Assembly (NCBI GenBank): GCA_965240325.2
Contig: OZ251254.1
Span: 248,001-312,000, forward strand
Length of the DNA: 64,000 nt
Source of the DNA: Rebecca billardiae RCC1528
Taxonomy: Eukaryota > Haptophyta
Direction of reading: 5' to 3'
The position numbers were made by a program, and so were the translations under genes. The notes under the pieces are model-generated. The model was not told the origin of the DNA and did not search any database. It was given only the letters and a program-made list of their open reading frames with translations. Positions 21,599 through 31,976 of the stretch are shown piece by piece. Numbering within the stretch: position 1 is the first letter of the stretch; each line of letters starts with the position of its first letter.

Positions 21599-21978
21599 GG
21601 CAGCGGCAGATCGATGGCGGCCGGCGCGCTCGGCGCGGGCGCGACCGCCGCGGGCGGCGGCGGCGGCGGCGGCGCGACGCTCGGCGCGCTCGGCGCCTCG
21701 ACCGAGCTCTCCAGCGGCGGCGCCTCCCCGCCCTTGTTGCGCTGCTTGTACACCACCTTCTCTTTGCTGAAGTAGTCGTACGCGAGGAGCGCGTCGGTCG
21801 GAGGGAAGACCGAGCTGCCGCGGCCCGCGAGAGCGGCCGGCGCGACGGGCGTGGGCGCGAGGTGCTGCGGCACGGGCGGCGGGATGTGCGCCGCGAGCAT
21901 CGACACGCGGCCGCGCGGCACCGCGCGGCCGCACAGCGCCGCCGTCGCCACCAACGAGAGCGCCGCCGGCGTCATCAT
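20486..21978 (-). CDS. Coiled-coil protein with N-terminal signal-like sequence
   Basis: Exons (minus): 21978-21226 and 20770-20486, phase 0. The start is placed at the Met-Met at 21978 because it is followed by a hydrophobic run (ALSLVATAALC) then Arg-rich sequence and a possible SMLA cleavage region, as in secretory or plastid-directed leaders. A frame 32 codons longer exists (22074). The middle is a polyproline tract with alternating Ala. The C-terminal half is an Ala/Lys/Glu-rich heptad coiled coil (AEKKAEGIVGAAEKKAAKAEAAA and similar). No catalytic motif is visible. The intron begins GTACGG and within about 10 bases runs into TTAGGG-type repeats. The function is unknown; a structural role in or around the plastid is a guess. 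Confidence 0.65.
21171..21218. repeat. Telomere-like CCCTAA repeats in an intron
   Basis: A run of CCCTAA with CCCTCA and CCCTAAAA variants. On the sense strand of the coiled-coil gene it reads TTAGGG and begins within about 10 bases of the splice donor. Confidence 0.9.
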
Positions 21979-22146
21979 CGCAGCGAGCCTGGCCGAGCGC
22001 CGGTCGAGTCGCCGCAGCCGTCCGCGGCGCAGCGGGCGTTGATGGCTGGGGTTCGGCACTTTGTTTGCCCCCACACGCGGCGCTGATTGGACGTTTCAAA
22101 TCTGAAAGCGCGCCTTCGCGTTCGCTGCTGCTAGATCGCCACGGCG

Positions 22147-22179
22147 GCAGCATGGCGGTCGCGGCGGTCGCCATGCTGC
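22147..22179. other. Hairpin-forming inverted repeat
   Basis: GCAGCATGGCG at 22147-22157 and its complement CGCCATGCTGC at 22169-22179, separated by 11 nt. The rest of 22075-22480 has no recognisable gene. Confidence 0.6.
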
Positions 22180-22479
22180 TCGGGCGGAGGGGCGGTGTGC
22201 GGCGTGTCGGGTAGCCGCCACCGCCGCGAGTACGCGAGAAACACGCGACGGTCGCCGCCAGGGCGCCACGCCTAGGGCTCAGTCGTCCACGCTGAATGGC
22301 TGCACGTGGATCTGCGGTCATGACTGAGCCTGGGCTGAGCACGGCCGCACCGCAGGTACCGCTCGACAGGGCTAACTTCGTCCGAGCTAGACTGCCGACT
22401 CGAACGCACTCGCGCGGGCAATGGCATGCTGCTAGATGGCAGTTGGCACTCACATCGTCTAGTCTCGGGCTCGGCGGCG

Positions 22480-22885
22480 ATGGTGTGGTGGCAGGCGGTG
22501 TGGTGGCAGGTGCCACCTGCCACCCCGACGCACACGGGTATGGCGATCGGTGGGCTGCTCCGCTGCTCGTGCAGAGGCCGAGCGCAGCCGACCGCATCAG
22601 CCGTTTGCCGCACGCGTACACGCTGCCGTCCGCGCCCACAGATAGCGAGTGGGCGTCGCCGCCTAGTCGTTATGGGTGAGGTCGCGTATAACTTGCATGA
22701 GTGGAAGCCTTGGCGGCATCGTGTTCGTGCCCCAGCCCCCAAATCTGGCCGTACTCGCTGTCCCCAACGGGCGCACGCTGCCGCCCGCGTCCAGCACAGC
22801 GCTGACAGAGTTGCCAGCACTCGCACGCACGGCGTGCACACCTCGACGCGCCGCTGGGCGATGGCTAATCCACCCCATACACTGC
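22480..22885 (-). pseudogene. RCC1-repeat pseudogene fragment
   Basis: Two consecutive minus-strand pieces in different frames match the C-terminal blades of the F-box/RCC1 genes. The first (about 22870-22680) reads GVHAVRASAGNSVSAVLDAGGSV, similar to HAVRTSAGFDTSAVVGSDGSV in the 193-1692 gene. The second (about 22660-22560) reads AHSLSVGADGSVYACGKRL, similar to THSLFVTADGGVHACGKA. A frameshift near 22660-22685 separates them. No F-box or N-terminal blades remain, so this is a truncated, frameshifted relic of the same family. Confidence 0.65.
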
Positions 22886-23025
22886 GGGCGTCAATCTCGC
22901 CTGCCTATGATAAGCTGCGCGCGTCTCCTATTCTTAGTACTACGGGGGTAAACTAACTGTACGTGCGTGAACGTAAAGTACATACATATTACAGTATGGG
23001 GGTATTGTACGTGAGTGGCAAAGGC

Positions 23026-24630
23026 ATGGCTGCCCCGGCGGCGGAGCACTGGGTGGACGAGCGCCTCGTGGTGCGCGAGGCGCCCGGCCGCGGCCGGGCT
23101 GTCTTCGCCCGCGCGCCGATCCGCGCGGGCGAGGTGATCGCGCGGTGCACGCCGATCGTGATTCTGGCCACGCCCGCCGACGACGAGAGCGACGACGACA
23201 GCGGCGGCGGCGAGGAGGAGGAGGAGGAGGGGGAGGAGGGCGGCACGTCCGTCTCGGAGGACAGCGCGGACCGCGCGGCCGCGCGCGCCCGGGACCACGC
23301 ATGGCTCGGCCTCGAGTGCACCGCGTGCGGCAGCTCGCTCGGCAGCCTCGCCGAGCACCTGGCAGCGCTCGGCGGCCACGCGGTGCGCTCGGAGCAGCTC
23401 GAGGGGCAGCTGCCGCTGCTCGCGCGGCCGGAGGACGGGCGGTTCGCCGAGCCCGTCGCGTGCGCGCGCGGCTGCGAGCAGCGCTTCTGCTCGCGCGGCT
23501 GCGAGCGCGCGCCGTCCCACCGGCTGCTGTGCGCGCGCGCGGCCGCGGGCACGGCAGCCGACGCCTCGGTGGCCGCGGCCGTGCGCTCATTCGAGTCGCA
23601 CGCGCGCCGCACGGACTGGGCGCTCGCGCTGGCGGCGCGCGCGCTCGCCGTCGCGCTCGCGCCCGCCGTGCACGCCGCGCCCGTGGCCGAAGCCGACGCC
23701 GGCGCGGACGCGGCGCGCGAGGCCGCCGCGGCGCTCGCCCGCCTGCGCTGCGCCGGCGGCGCCGTCGGCTCCGGGGTTCACTGGAGCGAGCTGGCAGCGG
23801 TGCCCCCGGACTGGCCTGGCTCGGCGCGAGCGTACGCGGCCCGGCAGCGCGCGCACGCGCGCGAGGCGTTCGCGCGGCTCAGCCGCGCGCTCGCGCTCTC
23901 GCCCGCCGCGCTGGGCGCGCCGCCTGCGGCACGCGCGCGCGCCCAGCGCGCCGCCGCCGGGAGCCGCGCAGACGGCGCGGGCGGCGCGCGGCGCGCGCGG
24001 CCGGCGGCCGAGGCGATCGAGCTCGCGCGCAGCCCCGCGCGCTTCGACGCCCTCCTCGGCGCGCTCGCGCAGAACGCCATGTCCGTTGAGCGGCCCTCCG
24101 CCCTGGCAGAATACGTCGCGCTGCTGCGCGCCGCGCTCGGCACGGGCGCGGTGCGCGCGCTGCCGAGCGGTGGGCGCACGCCGGTGCGCGAGGCGCTGGC
24201 TGCGCTCGTGGCGCGGCTCGCGCCGCCGCGCGCAGCCGCCGGGGTGGCCGCCGCCGCGCGCAGCCGCGCGGCGGGCGGGCGGAAGCGCGCGCGCGGCGGC
24301 GCGGCGCCCGACAGCCGTGACGCCGCCGCCGCCGCTGACGCCGCGCTTCTGGCCGCGGCCGCGCGCGCGCTGCCCCGGCGGCACGGCTCGGCGCTGGTGC
24401 GCTTCGCCCACCTGCTCAACCACTCGTGCGAGCCGTGCTGCTCACTCGACTTTGCAAGCGACGCAGCCGTGGCCACGCTCAGCGCCGCGCGCGACGTGCC
24501 GGCCGGCGCCGAGATCACAATCTCGTACGTGCCGGAGGCGCTGGGGCGCGAGGACCGGCGCGCCGAGCTGCGAGAGTATGCCTTCGAGTGCGGCTGCGAG
24601 CGCTGCGTGCGCGAGGCGTCGTCACGATGA
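23026..24630 (+). CDS. SET-domain protein with MYND-like zinc-finger insert (SMYD-like)
   Basis: Intronless ORF of 534 residues. ATG 23026 (MAAPAAEHW) is preferred; in-frame Mets at 22996 and further upstream precede a less protein-like segment. The N-terminal SET half contains GRGRAVFARAPIRAGEVIARCTPIV. An acidic loop follows, then a Cys-rich insert (CTACG, then CARGCEQRFCSRGCERAPSHRLLC) matching the CxxC...CxxxC...HxxxC pattern of MYND fingers. The distal SET half carries the diagnostic NHSCEPC (cofactor and lysine-channel motif) and GAEITISYVPEAL, and closes with the post-SET-like ECGCERC. This order is that of SMYD-type lysine methyltransferases, which use S-adenosylmethionine. The target is unknown. 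Confidence 0.85.
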   Translation: MAAPAAEHWVDERLVVREAPGRGRAVFARAPIRAGEVIARCTPIVILATPADDESDDDSGGGEEEEEEGEEGGTSVSEDSADRAAARARDHAWLGLECTACGSSLGSLAEHLAALGGHAVRSEQLEGQLPLLARPEDGRFAEPVACARGCEQRFCSRGCERAPSHRLLCARAAAGTAADASVAAAVRSFESHARRTDWALALAARALAVALAPAVHAAPVAEADAGADAAREAAAALARLRCAGGAVGSGVHWSELAAVPPDWPGSARAYAARQRAHAREAFARLSRALALSPAALGAPPAARARAQRAAAGSRADGAGGARRARPAAEAIELARSPARFDALLGALAQNAMSVERPSALAEYVALLRAALGTGAVRALPSGGRTPVREALAALVARLAPPRAAAGVAAAARSRAAGGRKRARGGAAPDSRDAAAAADAALLAAAARALPRRHGSALVRFAHLLNHSCEPCCSLDFASDAAVATLSAARDVPAGAEITISYVPEALGREDRRAELREYAFECGCERCVREASSR

Positions 24631-24913
24631 GATGCTTGATGACGCTGATGAGAGCCATGAGCGATATGCTTGACGTCACGACTGCCTGTGACTGCTGATG
24701 GAGTGGTGGTGCGCCGCGTTCAGGCTGCCGGTCACGGTGCCGCTGCGGGCCGCGATGACGAGCAGCGACTACGAACTCAGCGCGCACTGCACGCATGCCT
24801 GACAATGTGCCGCGTCGGGGCGGGACCGCCGCCCGTCTAGATTATTATTATTCATATTCATCGTCACTACTCGTCATATACATACTATACAAATATGTTC
24901 CGATGACGGATCA

Positions 24914-27553
24914 TTAAAACGACGGCCGCGCCGACCGTGGCCGCATCGTCCCCGATTGGCGGGAGCACGACGAGGACGATGCTTGGCTCGTGCGGCCCTC
25001 GCGCGCCGCCGCGGGCGACGGCTGCGCAAGGGTGGTCGCCTGGGCGCCCGGCTCGAGGCTCTCGACGTGCGCGCGCAGCAGCGCCTCGATGGCGGCGAGC
25101 CCGTCGCTCGTCTTGTCGTGGCACGCGTCGAGGCCGACCGCCTCGAACTCGGCGCGGTCGGGCGAGCCGGTCGGGTCGCCGGTCACGCCGACGATCGGCC
25201 CGGCAAAGCCGCGCGCGCGCAGCGCGGCCGCGCACTCCGTGCCGCCCATGATCGGCATCTGATTGTCCAGCACGACGAACGTGATCGGATCTCCCGCCGC
25301 CTCGGCGGCGCCGACGGCCTCGAGCGCCGCCTGCCCGTCCGGCGCGCTCTCCCACCGCACGCCGCACTTCCTGAAGAGCTGCTCGCCGACCATCAGCCGC
25401 AGCATGCCGTCGTCCTCGACGTGTAGGCAGCGCGGCGCGCGCGGCGGCGCCGCCGGCGCGGGGTCGGCCGTGGCGTCCTCGGACGCGGCGGCGCGCGACG
25501 CGGGCGGCGACGGGTCGGGCCGGCGTGCACTGGGCGAGGCGGTGGGCGAGAACGCCGCGCGCACGCGCCCGCCGCCCTGCTCGTGCGCGCGCGAGATCCT
25601 TGCGAACGCGCGCGGCAACACGCGGTGCGGCGCGAGCGGCGAGGGCGAAGAGCAGGCGGTGGTGTACGACGCGGAGCAGGAGCCGGACGGGCCTCCGTCG
25701 AGCGTGGGCGGGCGTGCGGCCTCGGCTCGGCGCAGCCGCAGCCGCATCTCGAAGGTCGTGCCCTGCCGGTGCCCCTCGCTGCGCAGCCGCAGCTCCGACT
25801 CGCCGTGCAGCCGCAGAATACTCCGGACGATCGCGAGGCCGAGTCCGGTGCCGCCGCTGCCCTGCAGCTGCCCCCGGCCCACCTGCTGGAAGGGCTTGCC
25901 GGAGGAGAGCGCGCGCAGCTCGGCCTCGTCGAGCCCGATGCCGTTGTCCTGCACGGCGATGTGCACCGTCGTCCACGCGCCCGCGCCCCCGTCCTCCGCC
26001 GGATTCGCCGGGCTCACCGCCGCGCCGGGCGGCGGCGGCGCGGGCGCGAGCGCGCCCCTCTCCTCCCACGCGCGAAGAGTCACGCGCCCGTGCGGCGGCT
26101 CGACAAACTTGACGGCGTTGGAGACGCCGTTGCTCAGGCACTGCAGCAGCCGGCGGCGGTCGCCGAGGAAGAGGCGCTCCTCGAGCTCCGGCGGCAGCGG
26201 CTCGAGCGCGAGGCTCACCCCCTTCCGCTCGGCGAGCGCGCCAAGCGTCACCCGCGCATCGCCCAGCAGCTTCCCCAACGAGAAGGGCTGCAGCACCAAG
26301 TTGAGACGGCCGCTGTCGATGCGCTCAAAGTCGAGCATGTCGGAGACGATGCCCTCCATCAGCGTGGAGCAGGTCTGCAGCGCGTCGAGCGAGGCGCGCA
26401 CGCCGGGCTCGGACAGCGTGCGCTCGCCCTCCGCCTCGGACAGCCCCTTCGCCAGCCCGTGCACGCTCAGCAGCGGCGAGCGCAGGTCGTGCATCACGAT
26501 GCGGATCAGCTTGGCGCGCGCGTCCGTCGCCGACTGCGCCGAGGCCTCGCGCGCGTGCGCGTCCATCTCGGCGCGCTCGGCGCGGCGCCAGCGCCGCGCG
26601 GCGGCGAGGACGGAGCGGCGGAAGTACCACTGCCGCCGCTGCGCGCGCGCGCGCGAGACCACGCCGCCCAGCGTGATCCCAAGCACCAGCAGCCACACTA
26701 GACCGTCACGCATGTCCATCGCGGCGCCGCACCGCTCGGACGGCATCTGCGCCTCCGCCACGACCAAGACGCTGACGGTCCATGCGACGAGCAGCAGGAA
26801 CCAGTGCACGTCCATCGGCAGCAGGAACCCCGCGGTCATCACGATCGCCAGCGAGACGTTGGCCAGCGCGTCGAACGAGCGCTCGACCACGCCGTACGCG
26901 GCGGGCACGAGCCCAAGCAGCCGCAGCGAGCGCCCGGGCGTGAGCACGACGATCAGGACGACCTGCGCGCACAGGAGCGCGAGGACCGTGGCCTGCGCGA
27001 CGCTGACGGGCGTGCGCCGCCGCCGCGTCGCCGCACAGAAGACCAGCCCCAGCGCAGCAATCCCCATGATCGCGCCGACGCGCGCGGCGGGCACGTAGTG
27101 GCTCACGCGCCGCCCCGGCAGCAGCTGCAGCCCGAGCACGACGAGGTTGAGGGTGAGGATGAACGCGAAGCAGGAGATGGTGCGCCGGTAGAACGCATCG
27201 CGCAGCTCGCCCTCGGCGTACGCTGCCTCGTCCTCGCGGTCGCGAAAGGTCATGCGCCACGTGAGCACGGGCGACGCCGTCTCGAGCTCCAGCTCGAGAT
27301 CGGGCTCGGGCTCGGGCTCGGCGGCGGGCTCGGCCGCGAGCGCGCGCACGGGCGCCCGCTCGACGTCCACCACGTGCTCGGCGGCGCACGCGCGAGCGGG
27401 CGCACCGTCCGGCGCCTCCTCCAGCGCCGGTCGGACTCGTGTAGTCGTCGACGGCACGACGCGCATCGCCCACGAGTACGTTGCTCGGCAGCGGGGGGTG
27501 GGTGCTCGACGACGCGACGGTTCGGTGCCTTGGTCAGGAGCGAGGCCCGCCAT
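24914..27553 (-). CDS. Hybrid sensor histidine kinase with response-regulator domain
   Basis: Single-exon ORF of 879 residues, ATG at 27553; an in-frame Met 29 codons later is an alternative. After an acidic N-terminal region, about residues 124-300 hold six or so hydrophobic helices. The dimerisation/phosphoacceptor helix carries the H-box HDLRSPLL (His355). The ATPase domain has an N-box (LSNGVSNAVKF, Asn475/479), a G1 box (DNGIGLDEAEL, Asp536) and a G2 box (GSGGTGLGLAIV, 566-576). After a linker rich in Ser, Pro and Ala, a receiver domain contains HVEDD, the phosphoacceptor Asp763 in VVLDNQMP, a Thr in GVTGD and Lys814 in CHDK. All catalytic residues are present, so it should autophosphorylate and relay internally. 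The signal sensed is unknown and no dedicated sensor domain is recognised. Confidence 0.92.
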   Translation of the reverse strand: MAGLAPDQGTEPSRRRAPTPRCRATYSWAMRVVPSTTTRVRPALEEAPDGAPARACAAEHVVDVERAPVRALAAEPAAEPEPEPDLELELETASPVLTWRMTFRDREDEAAYAEGELRDAFYRRTISCFAFILTLNLVVLGLQLLPGRRVSHYVPAARVGAIMGIAALGLVFCAATRRRRTPVSVAQATVLALLCAQVVLIVVLTPGRSLRLLGLVPAAYGVVERSFDALANVSLAIVMTAGFLLPMDVHWFLLLVAWTVSVLVVAEAQMPSERCGAAMDMRDGLVWLLVLGITLGGVVSRARAQRRQWYFRRSVLAAARRWRRAERAEMDAHAREASAQSATDARAKLIRIVMHDLRSPLLSVHGLAKGLSEAEGERTLSEPGVRASLDALQTCSTLMEGIVSDMLDFERIDSGRLNLVLQPFSLGKLLGDARVTLGALAERKGVSLALEPLPPELEERLFLGDRRRLLQCLSNGVSNAVKFVEPPHGRVTLRAWEERGALAPAPPPPGAAVSPANPAEDGGAGAWTTVHIAVQDNGIGLDEAELRALSSGKPFQQVGRGQLQGSGGTGLGLAIVRSILRLHGESELRLRSEGHRQGTTFEMRLRLRRAEAARPPTLDGGPSGSCSASYTTACSSPSPLAPHRVLPRAFARISRAHEQGGGRVRAAFSPTASPSARRPDPSPPASRAAASEDATADPAPAAPPRAPRCLHVEDDGMLRLMVGEQLFRKCGVRWESAPDGQAALEAVGAAEAAGDPITFVVLDNQMPIMGGTECAAALRARGFAGPIVGVTGDPTGSPDRAEFEAVGLDACHDKTSDGLAAIEALLRAHVESLEPGAQATTLAQPSPAAAREGRTSQASSSSCSRQSGTMRPRSARPSF

Positions 27554-27814
27554 TATTTAGGGTTATGATGGTCAAAACAACCGCCAACCTGAAATCGTCA
27601 AAAGGCCGCGTACAATCCGATGAAGCTATAGCTATTTCTGAACCACAAGCCCACAAAAATACCGTATCAGTAGCGAGATGATTCTCTCTTCTATGATAGA
27701 TACGCCCGCTTATGAAGGTAGATTCGGTTGTCTTTCCGTACAAGGCCAAACCACGGCGACGAAACGAAATCACCTCGTCGTCGCGTCGCGTACCCCTCGT
27801 CATCTCCTCACCTC

Positions 27815-29473
27815 ATGCCCCCCACGACAAGGGACCAGGCGCGCGCGCGGGCAGAGCAGCTGGCCAGCCTGCCGCCCGAGCTACGCGCGCGCATCGTGGG
27901 CCACCTCGGGGAGAGCCTACCCGATCTCGCTGCCGTGAACGCCGCATCGCGCCTCTTCCGTGGCGCGCCGGTCGAGCACGCGCTGCGCGCGCGTTCGCGC
28001 GCGCGTGGGCACGAGCGCGCACTTCCGGCGAGGCTGCCCCCTGGCGTGCGCACGTGGACGGGGGAGCTGTTCGCGCGCGAACGCGTGCTGCAGCTCGCTC
28101 GTGCCCACGCATTCGTGGCTGCCGCTGGAGGCCGTGAGGAGTACTCGGGCGGGGACCCTTTCGCCGGCGGGGACGAAAGGCAGGACGGCGAGGCCTTCAG
28201 CGCATTTGTCGACGCAGACGGCCGCGTGCACGCGTGTGGTGAGAGGCTAATGTTCGATGCGGACGATTACCCGGGCTGGTTCTCCCCTGGCGCAATCGGC
28301 CTTGATCACTTGGCGGAGGACAGGAGACACCTGGGGAGGCCGGCGCGTGTCCCATCGCTCGACGAGGTGCGTGTGTGCGCGCTCGCGGCTGGCCTCTGCC
28401 ACCTGCTCGCGCTGAGCGACACCGGCGCTGTTTACGCGTGTGGCGACAACTACCTCGGCCAGCTTGGGTTCAAAGCCGCCGACGACGACGAGCTCTTCTG
28501 TGAGTCTTTTGGGCCTGTGACGGCGCTTGCGAGCCAGACGATCGTGGGCATCGCTGCTGGCGACGAGCACAGCCTCGCGCTCACAGCAGCTGGGCGAGTT
28601 TACAGCTGGGGATGCGAGAGCTCCGGCCAGCTCGGCCACGGCGACGACACAAGGATCAGCACGCAGGATGATTGGGACACATATCAATGGAAGCCGGCAC
28701 GCATCAAGGCGCTGGACGGCGTGCGAGTGGGCGGGCTCGCCGCCGGAGGCGACCACTCGCTTTTTGTCGCCGCTGGAGGGGCCGTCTACTCATGCGGCGG
28801 CAGCTGGCACGGCCAGCTCGGCCACGGTGACCCCCGCGCGCTAGAACGTCCTGACGAGCTCAGCACACCAACGCGAATCGAGGCGCTTGCGGGCGTGCGC
28901 GCCGTGCACGCGAGCGCTGGTAAGCGGCACAGCCTGGCGGTGGACGCCGCTGGTGCTGTGCACTTCTTTGGCAATTGGAACTACCGTCATGGCACGTCCT
29001 ATGAGTATGCTGCCCCCACCGACGACGTCTACTTGCCCGAAAGCATCGACTTGCCGGCGGGCATGCGCGCCGTGCGCGTCAGTGCTGGCAGGGGCTACAG
29101 CGCGGTGCTGGGCGCAGACGGCCGCGTGTACACGTTCGGAAGCAACCGTGAGTACGGACTGGGCAGGGACTACTGGGACATGAACTTGCTCGTACGAGTG
29201 TTCGAATTCGAGGAGACGCGCATGGTGAGCTGTTCATTTAGCGAGCTGCACGCTCTCTTCGTGAGTGCAAGCGGCCTTGTCTACTCGTGCGGCGAGACAA
29301 GTGCCGCGCTCGGGATGGGCCCAGGCTGGCGCTATGACGGCCGCTCCGATTGCCAGTCGCCGGGGCAATCTCCGGTGGAACTGAAGTATAAGCGCCCCCT
29401 GCGCGTCCGCGTGGCCGCCACCCTGGGCTGTGGTGCACCTGCGCCCGAGCCAGTCCCGGTCCGTACGCCATGA
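27815..29473 (+). CDS. F-box / RCC1-repeat protein (paralogue 2)
   Basis: Intronless ORF of 552 residues from the ATG at 27815 (MPPTTRDQ). Residues about 13-50 are F-box-like (LASLPPELRARIVGHL, then AVNAASRLFRG). From about residue 130 seven RCC1-type blades follow, recognisable by VYACGDNYLGQLGF, VYSWGCESSGQLGHGDD, VYSCGGSWHGQLGHGD, VHFFGNWNYRHG, VYTFGSNREYGLG and VYSCGETSAALGMG. The domain order matches the 193-1692 gene, and the shared F-box wording (LAAVNAASRLFRGAP versus FAAVNAVSRLFRGEP) indicates a common local family. Expected role: substrate-selecting subunit of an SCF-type ubiquitin ligase; the substrate cannot be inferred. Confidence 0.88.
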   Translation: MPPTTRDQARARAEQLASLPPELRARIVGHLGESLPDLAAVNAASRLFRGAPVEHALRARSRARGHERALPARLPPGVRTWTGELFARERVLQLARAHAFVAAAGGREEYSGGDPFAGGDERQDGEAFSAFVDADGRVHACGERLMFDADDYPGWFSPGAIGLDHLAEDRRHLGRPARVPSLDEVRVCALAAGLCHLLALSDTGAVYACGDNYLGQLGFKAADDDELFCESFGPVTALASQTIVGIAAGDEHSLALTAAGRVYSWGCESSGQLGHGDDTRISTQDDWDTYQWKPARIKALDGVRVGGLAAGGDHSLFVAAGGAVYSCGGSWHGQLGHGDPRALERPDELSTPTRIEALAGVRAVHASAGKRHSLAVDAAGAVHFFGNWNYRHGTSYEYAAPTDDVYLPESIDLPAGMRAVRVSAGRGYSAVLGADGRVYTFGSNREYGLGRDYWDMNLLVRVFEFEETRMVSCSFSELHALFVSASGLVYSCGETSAALGMGPGWRYDGRSDCQSPGQSPVELKYKRPLRVRVAATLGCGAPAPEPVPVRTP

Positions 29474-29841
29474 TGCTGCTGATGCTGCTGGCTGCCGACC
29501 GACGTGAGCCGCGTGGCGACGACGCCACGTCGCCACCCGCCCACCGCCGGCGCCTGCCGAATCCGACGATATGCCAGCAGTGACGATGGCACAACGCTGC
29601 AAGGTCCGGGATGACACCTTGTAGTATAGCGCAAGTGAGGTCGCGGCGGACGGGGCACTGGCGGGCCCGAAGGACGCACCGCCACGCACGCACGTTGACG
29701 CGGTCCCAGCCAGGCATCCTTGGTCCGATCGTCCGGCGGTCCAGCCTGCTCCTGCCTTTCTTCGTCATCATTCTTTTTTGCGCCCAGCTGAGCTCTCAGC
29801 CGAGCAGCCGGACTGCATCTCGTCTTCGTCACCCTCCGCCG
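29474..29841. other. Intergenic, no gene seen
   Basis: 368 bp between the F-box/RCC1 gene and the GHMP kinase, both on the plus strand. The open frame continues upstream of the kinase ATG but its composition is not protein-like. Confidence 0.5.
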
Positions 29842-31232
29842 ATGCCGGGCGGCGCGGAGCACGAGCTCTTCGTGCCCGGCCGGCTGTGCCTGCTCGGCGA
29901 GCACTCGGACTGGGCGGGCGGGTACCGGCGGCTCGACCCGACCATCCCCGCCGGCGCGTGCCTCGTCTCGGGCACCAACCAGGGCCTGCGCGCGCGCGCG
30001 CGCGCCGAGCGGCGCCCCGTGCTGCGCTTCACGTCGGCCGCGCACACGGGCGAGCGGCACGGCCCGTTCGAGGTGGCGCTGGAGGAGTCGGCGCTGCTCG
30101 AGGTGGCGCGGCAGGGGACCTACTTCTCGTACGTCGCGGGCGTCGCGTACCAGCTCCTCCTCCGCTTCGACGTCGGCGGCATCACCATCGATAATTACGC
30201 AACCGATCTGCCCGCGCAGAAGGGTCTCTCGTCGAGCGCGGCGGTGTGCGTGCTCGTGGCGCGCGCGTTCAGCGCGGTGTACGGGCTGCAGCTGACGCCG
30301 CGCGGCGAGATGGAGCTCGCCTACCTCGGCGAGACCACCACGCCCTCGCAGTGCGGCCGCATGGACCAGTGCTGCGCCTTTGGCGCCACGCCGGTGCGCG
30401 CGCGCGCGCTCGCCGCGCCGCGGCCGGGTCGGGCTGGCGAGGCGGCGCTCGGCCGAGCCGCCGGGGCGTGACGCACGCGCGCCTCTCCCCTCGCCGCGCG
30501 GCGGCCCCGCGCTCTCCTTGCCAGGTGCTCATGGAGTTCGACGGCGACGAGCTGCGCTGCTCGCCGCTCCCGGTGCGGCCGGCCACTTTTTATTTCGTAA
30601 TTGTTGAGCTGGGCGCGCACAAGGACACGGTGGCGATCCTGCGCGAGCTGAACGCGTGCTACGCGCCGGCGGGCGCGGGCGGGCCGAGCGCGGAGGTGCG
30701 CGCCGGCGTGCGCAGGCTGCTCGGCGAGATCAACCAGCGCATCACAACCGCAGCAGTCTCCGCACTGCGCGCGGGCGACGCGCCGCGGCTTGGCGCTCTG
30801 ATGGACGAGGCCCAGGCGGAGTTCGACCGTTGGGCGACGCCCGCGTGCCCGGCGGAGCTGAGCGCGCCGGTGCTGCACCGCGTGCTGCACGAGCCCGCGC
30901 TGCGCGAGCTCGCCCTCGGCGCCAAGGGCGTCGGCTCGCAGGGCGACGGCTGCGCGCAGTTCCTCGCCAAATCCGCAGAGGCTCAGGCCGAGCTCGCGCG
31001 CCGCGCGCACGAGCGGCTCGGTCTGGAGGCGCTGACGCTCACGCTGGGCGGCGGGGGCGGTGGCGGCGGCGAAGGGGGCGGGGCGGGCGCTGCGGCCGGA
31101 CGGCGCGTCGCGCCGGGCGGCGCGGACGCGCGCGAGCTGCGCGCGGCGCTGCGCGGCGCGCTGCTCGGTGCGGCGGCTGCCCTGCTCGGCGCGTTCGCGT
31201 GCGGCGCGCTGCGCGGCGCGCGCCGGGCCTAG
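29842..31232 (+). CDS. GHMP-family sugar kinase (galactokinase-like), C-terminal hydrophobic tail
   Basis: Exons 29842-30393 and 30525-31232, phase 0, giving 419 residues. All three GHMP motifs are present: PGRLCLLGEHSDWAGG (residues about 12-27, sugar and phosphate contact as in galactokinase), LPAQKGLSSSAAVCVL (about 123-138, the ATP loop) and GAKGVGSQGDGCAQF (about 316-330). The enzyme should phosphorylate a small hydroxyl substrate with ATP. The first motif is nearest galactokinase and related sugar-1-kinases, but no galactose-specific signature is certain. After a Gly-rich linker the protein ends in a hydrophobic Ala/Leu stretch flanked by Arg, which could be a tail anchor. The retained intron would give an in-frame stop at 30471. 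Confidence 0.85.
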
Positions 31233-31976
31233 CTAGCCGCCTCGCTGGCAGCCCGTCGTCGGCTTCGCCCAAGGACAGCGCCGCTGGTGGGGGTAGTGGC
31301 GGGCGCGTTGACGCCGGCGGGGCCCACGACCACGTTGACGTGGGGCGGTGCGTGCAGCTAGACAGCAGATCGAGTGCGTGACCGCAGCGTCACCGCCAAC
31401 CGCCGCGCGTCAACACCGCCACCGGTCACCGGAGCGACGACGACGAAGCGCTACTACGACTTATCATTGCCATGATGCATAACGTACGTTGCCGCCATCA
31501 GCAGCGCGCCTACGACCGAGCCGTATATGGGCGCAGCAGTCATGAGTACTACTACGACTGCGCTCAATAATATTCATTCATCACGACACTTATATTATTA
31601 TTCATCATATATATATTATATTCAGATATAAGGCCGCCGCCACGTTCGCGCGGCCGGGATTCGTTCGTCGTCATCATCGTCGTCATCATCGTCAGATGGC
31701 GGCACGGCCACACGGCTCGCGCTGCAGTGCTAAGTCGGCTCGGCTCGGCCGACTCAGACTCAGTCTCAGTACTACTCTCACAGTCGCATAAGAGGCTCGG
31801 ACTAGTCGGAGTGGAAGTTGTCAATAATCGTAGTCTGCTCGGGTCCCGCGCGCTGACCGCCTCGCGGCGCGACGATCTTGGGCGCGCCGGCGCCAGTGGC
31901 GCGCGTGCCCACCGGCGGCGCGCGCAGCGAGAGCCGTCCCGACGCTCCGACGCCCCCGAGACGGCGTCGGAGCGTC
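31233..31976. other. Intergenic, no gene seen
   Basis: 744 bp between two convergent genes. It includes AT-rich ATTATTATTCATCATATATA at about 31591-31615 and CATCGTCGT triplet runs. It may hold both 3' untranslated regions. Confidence 0.6.
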
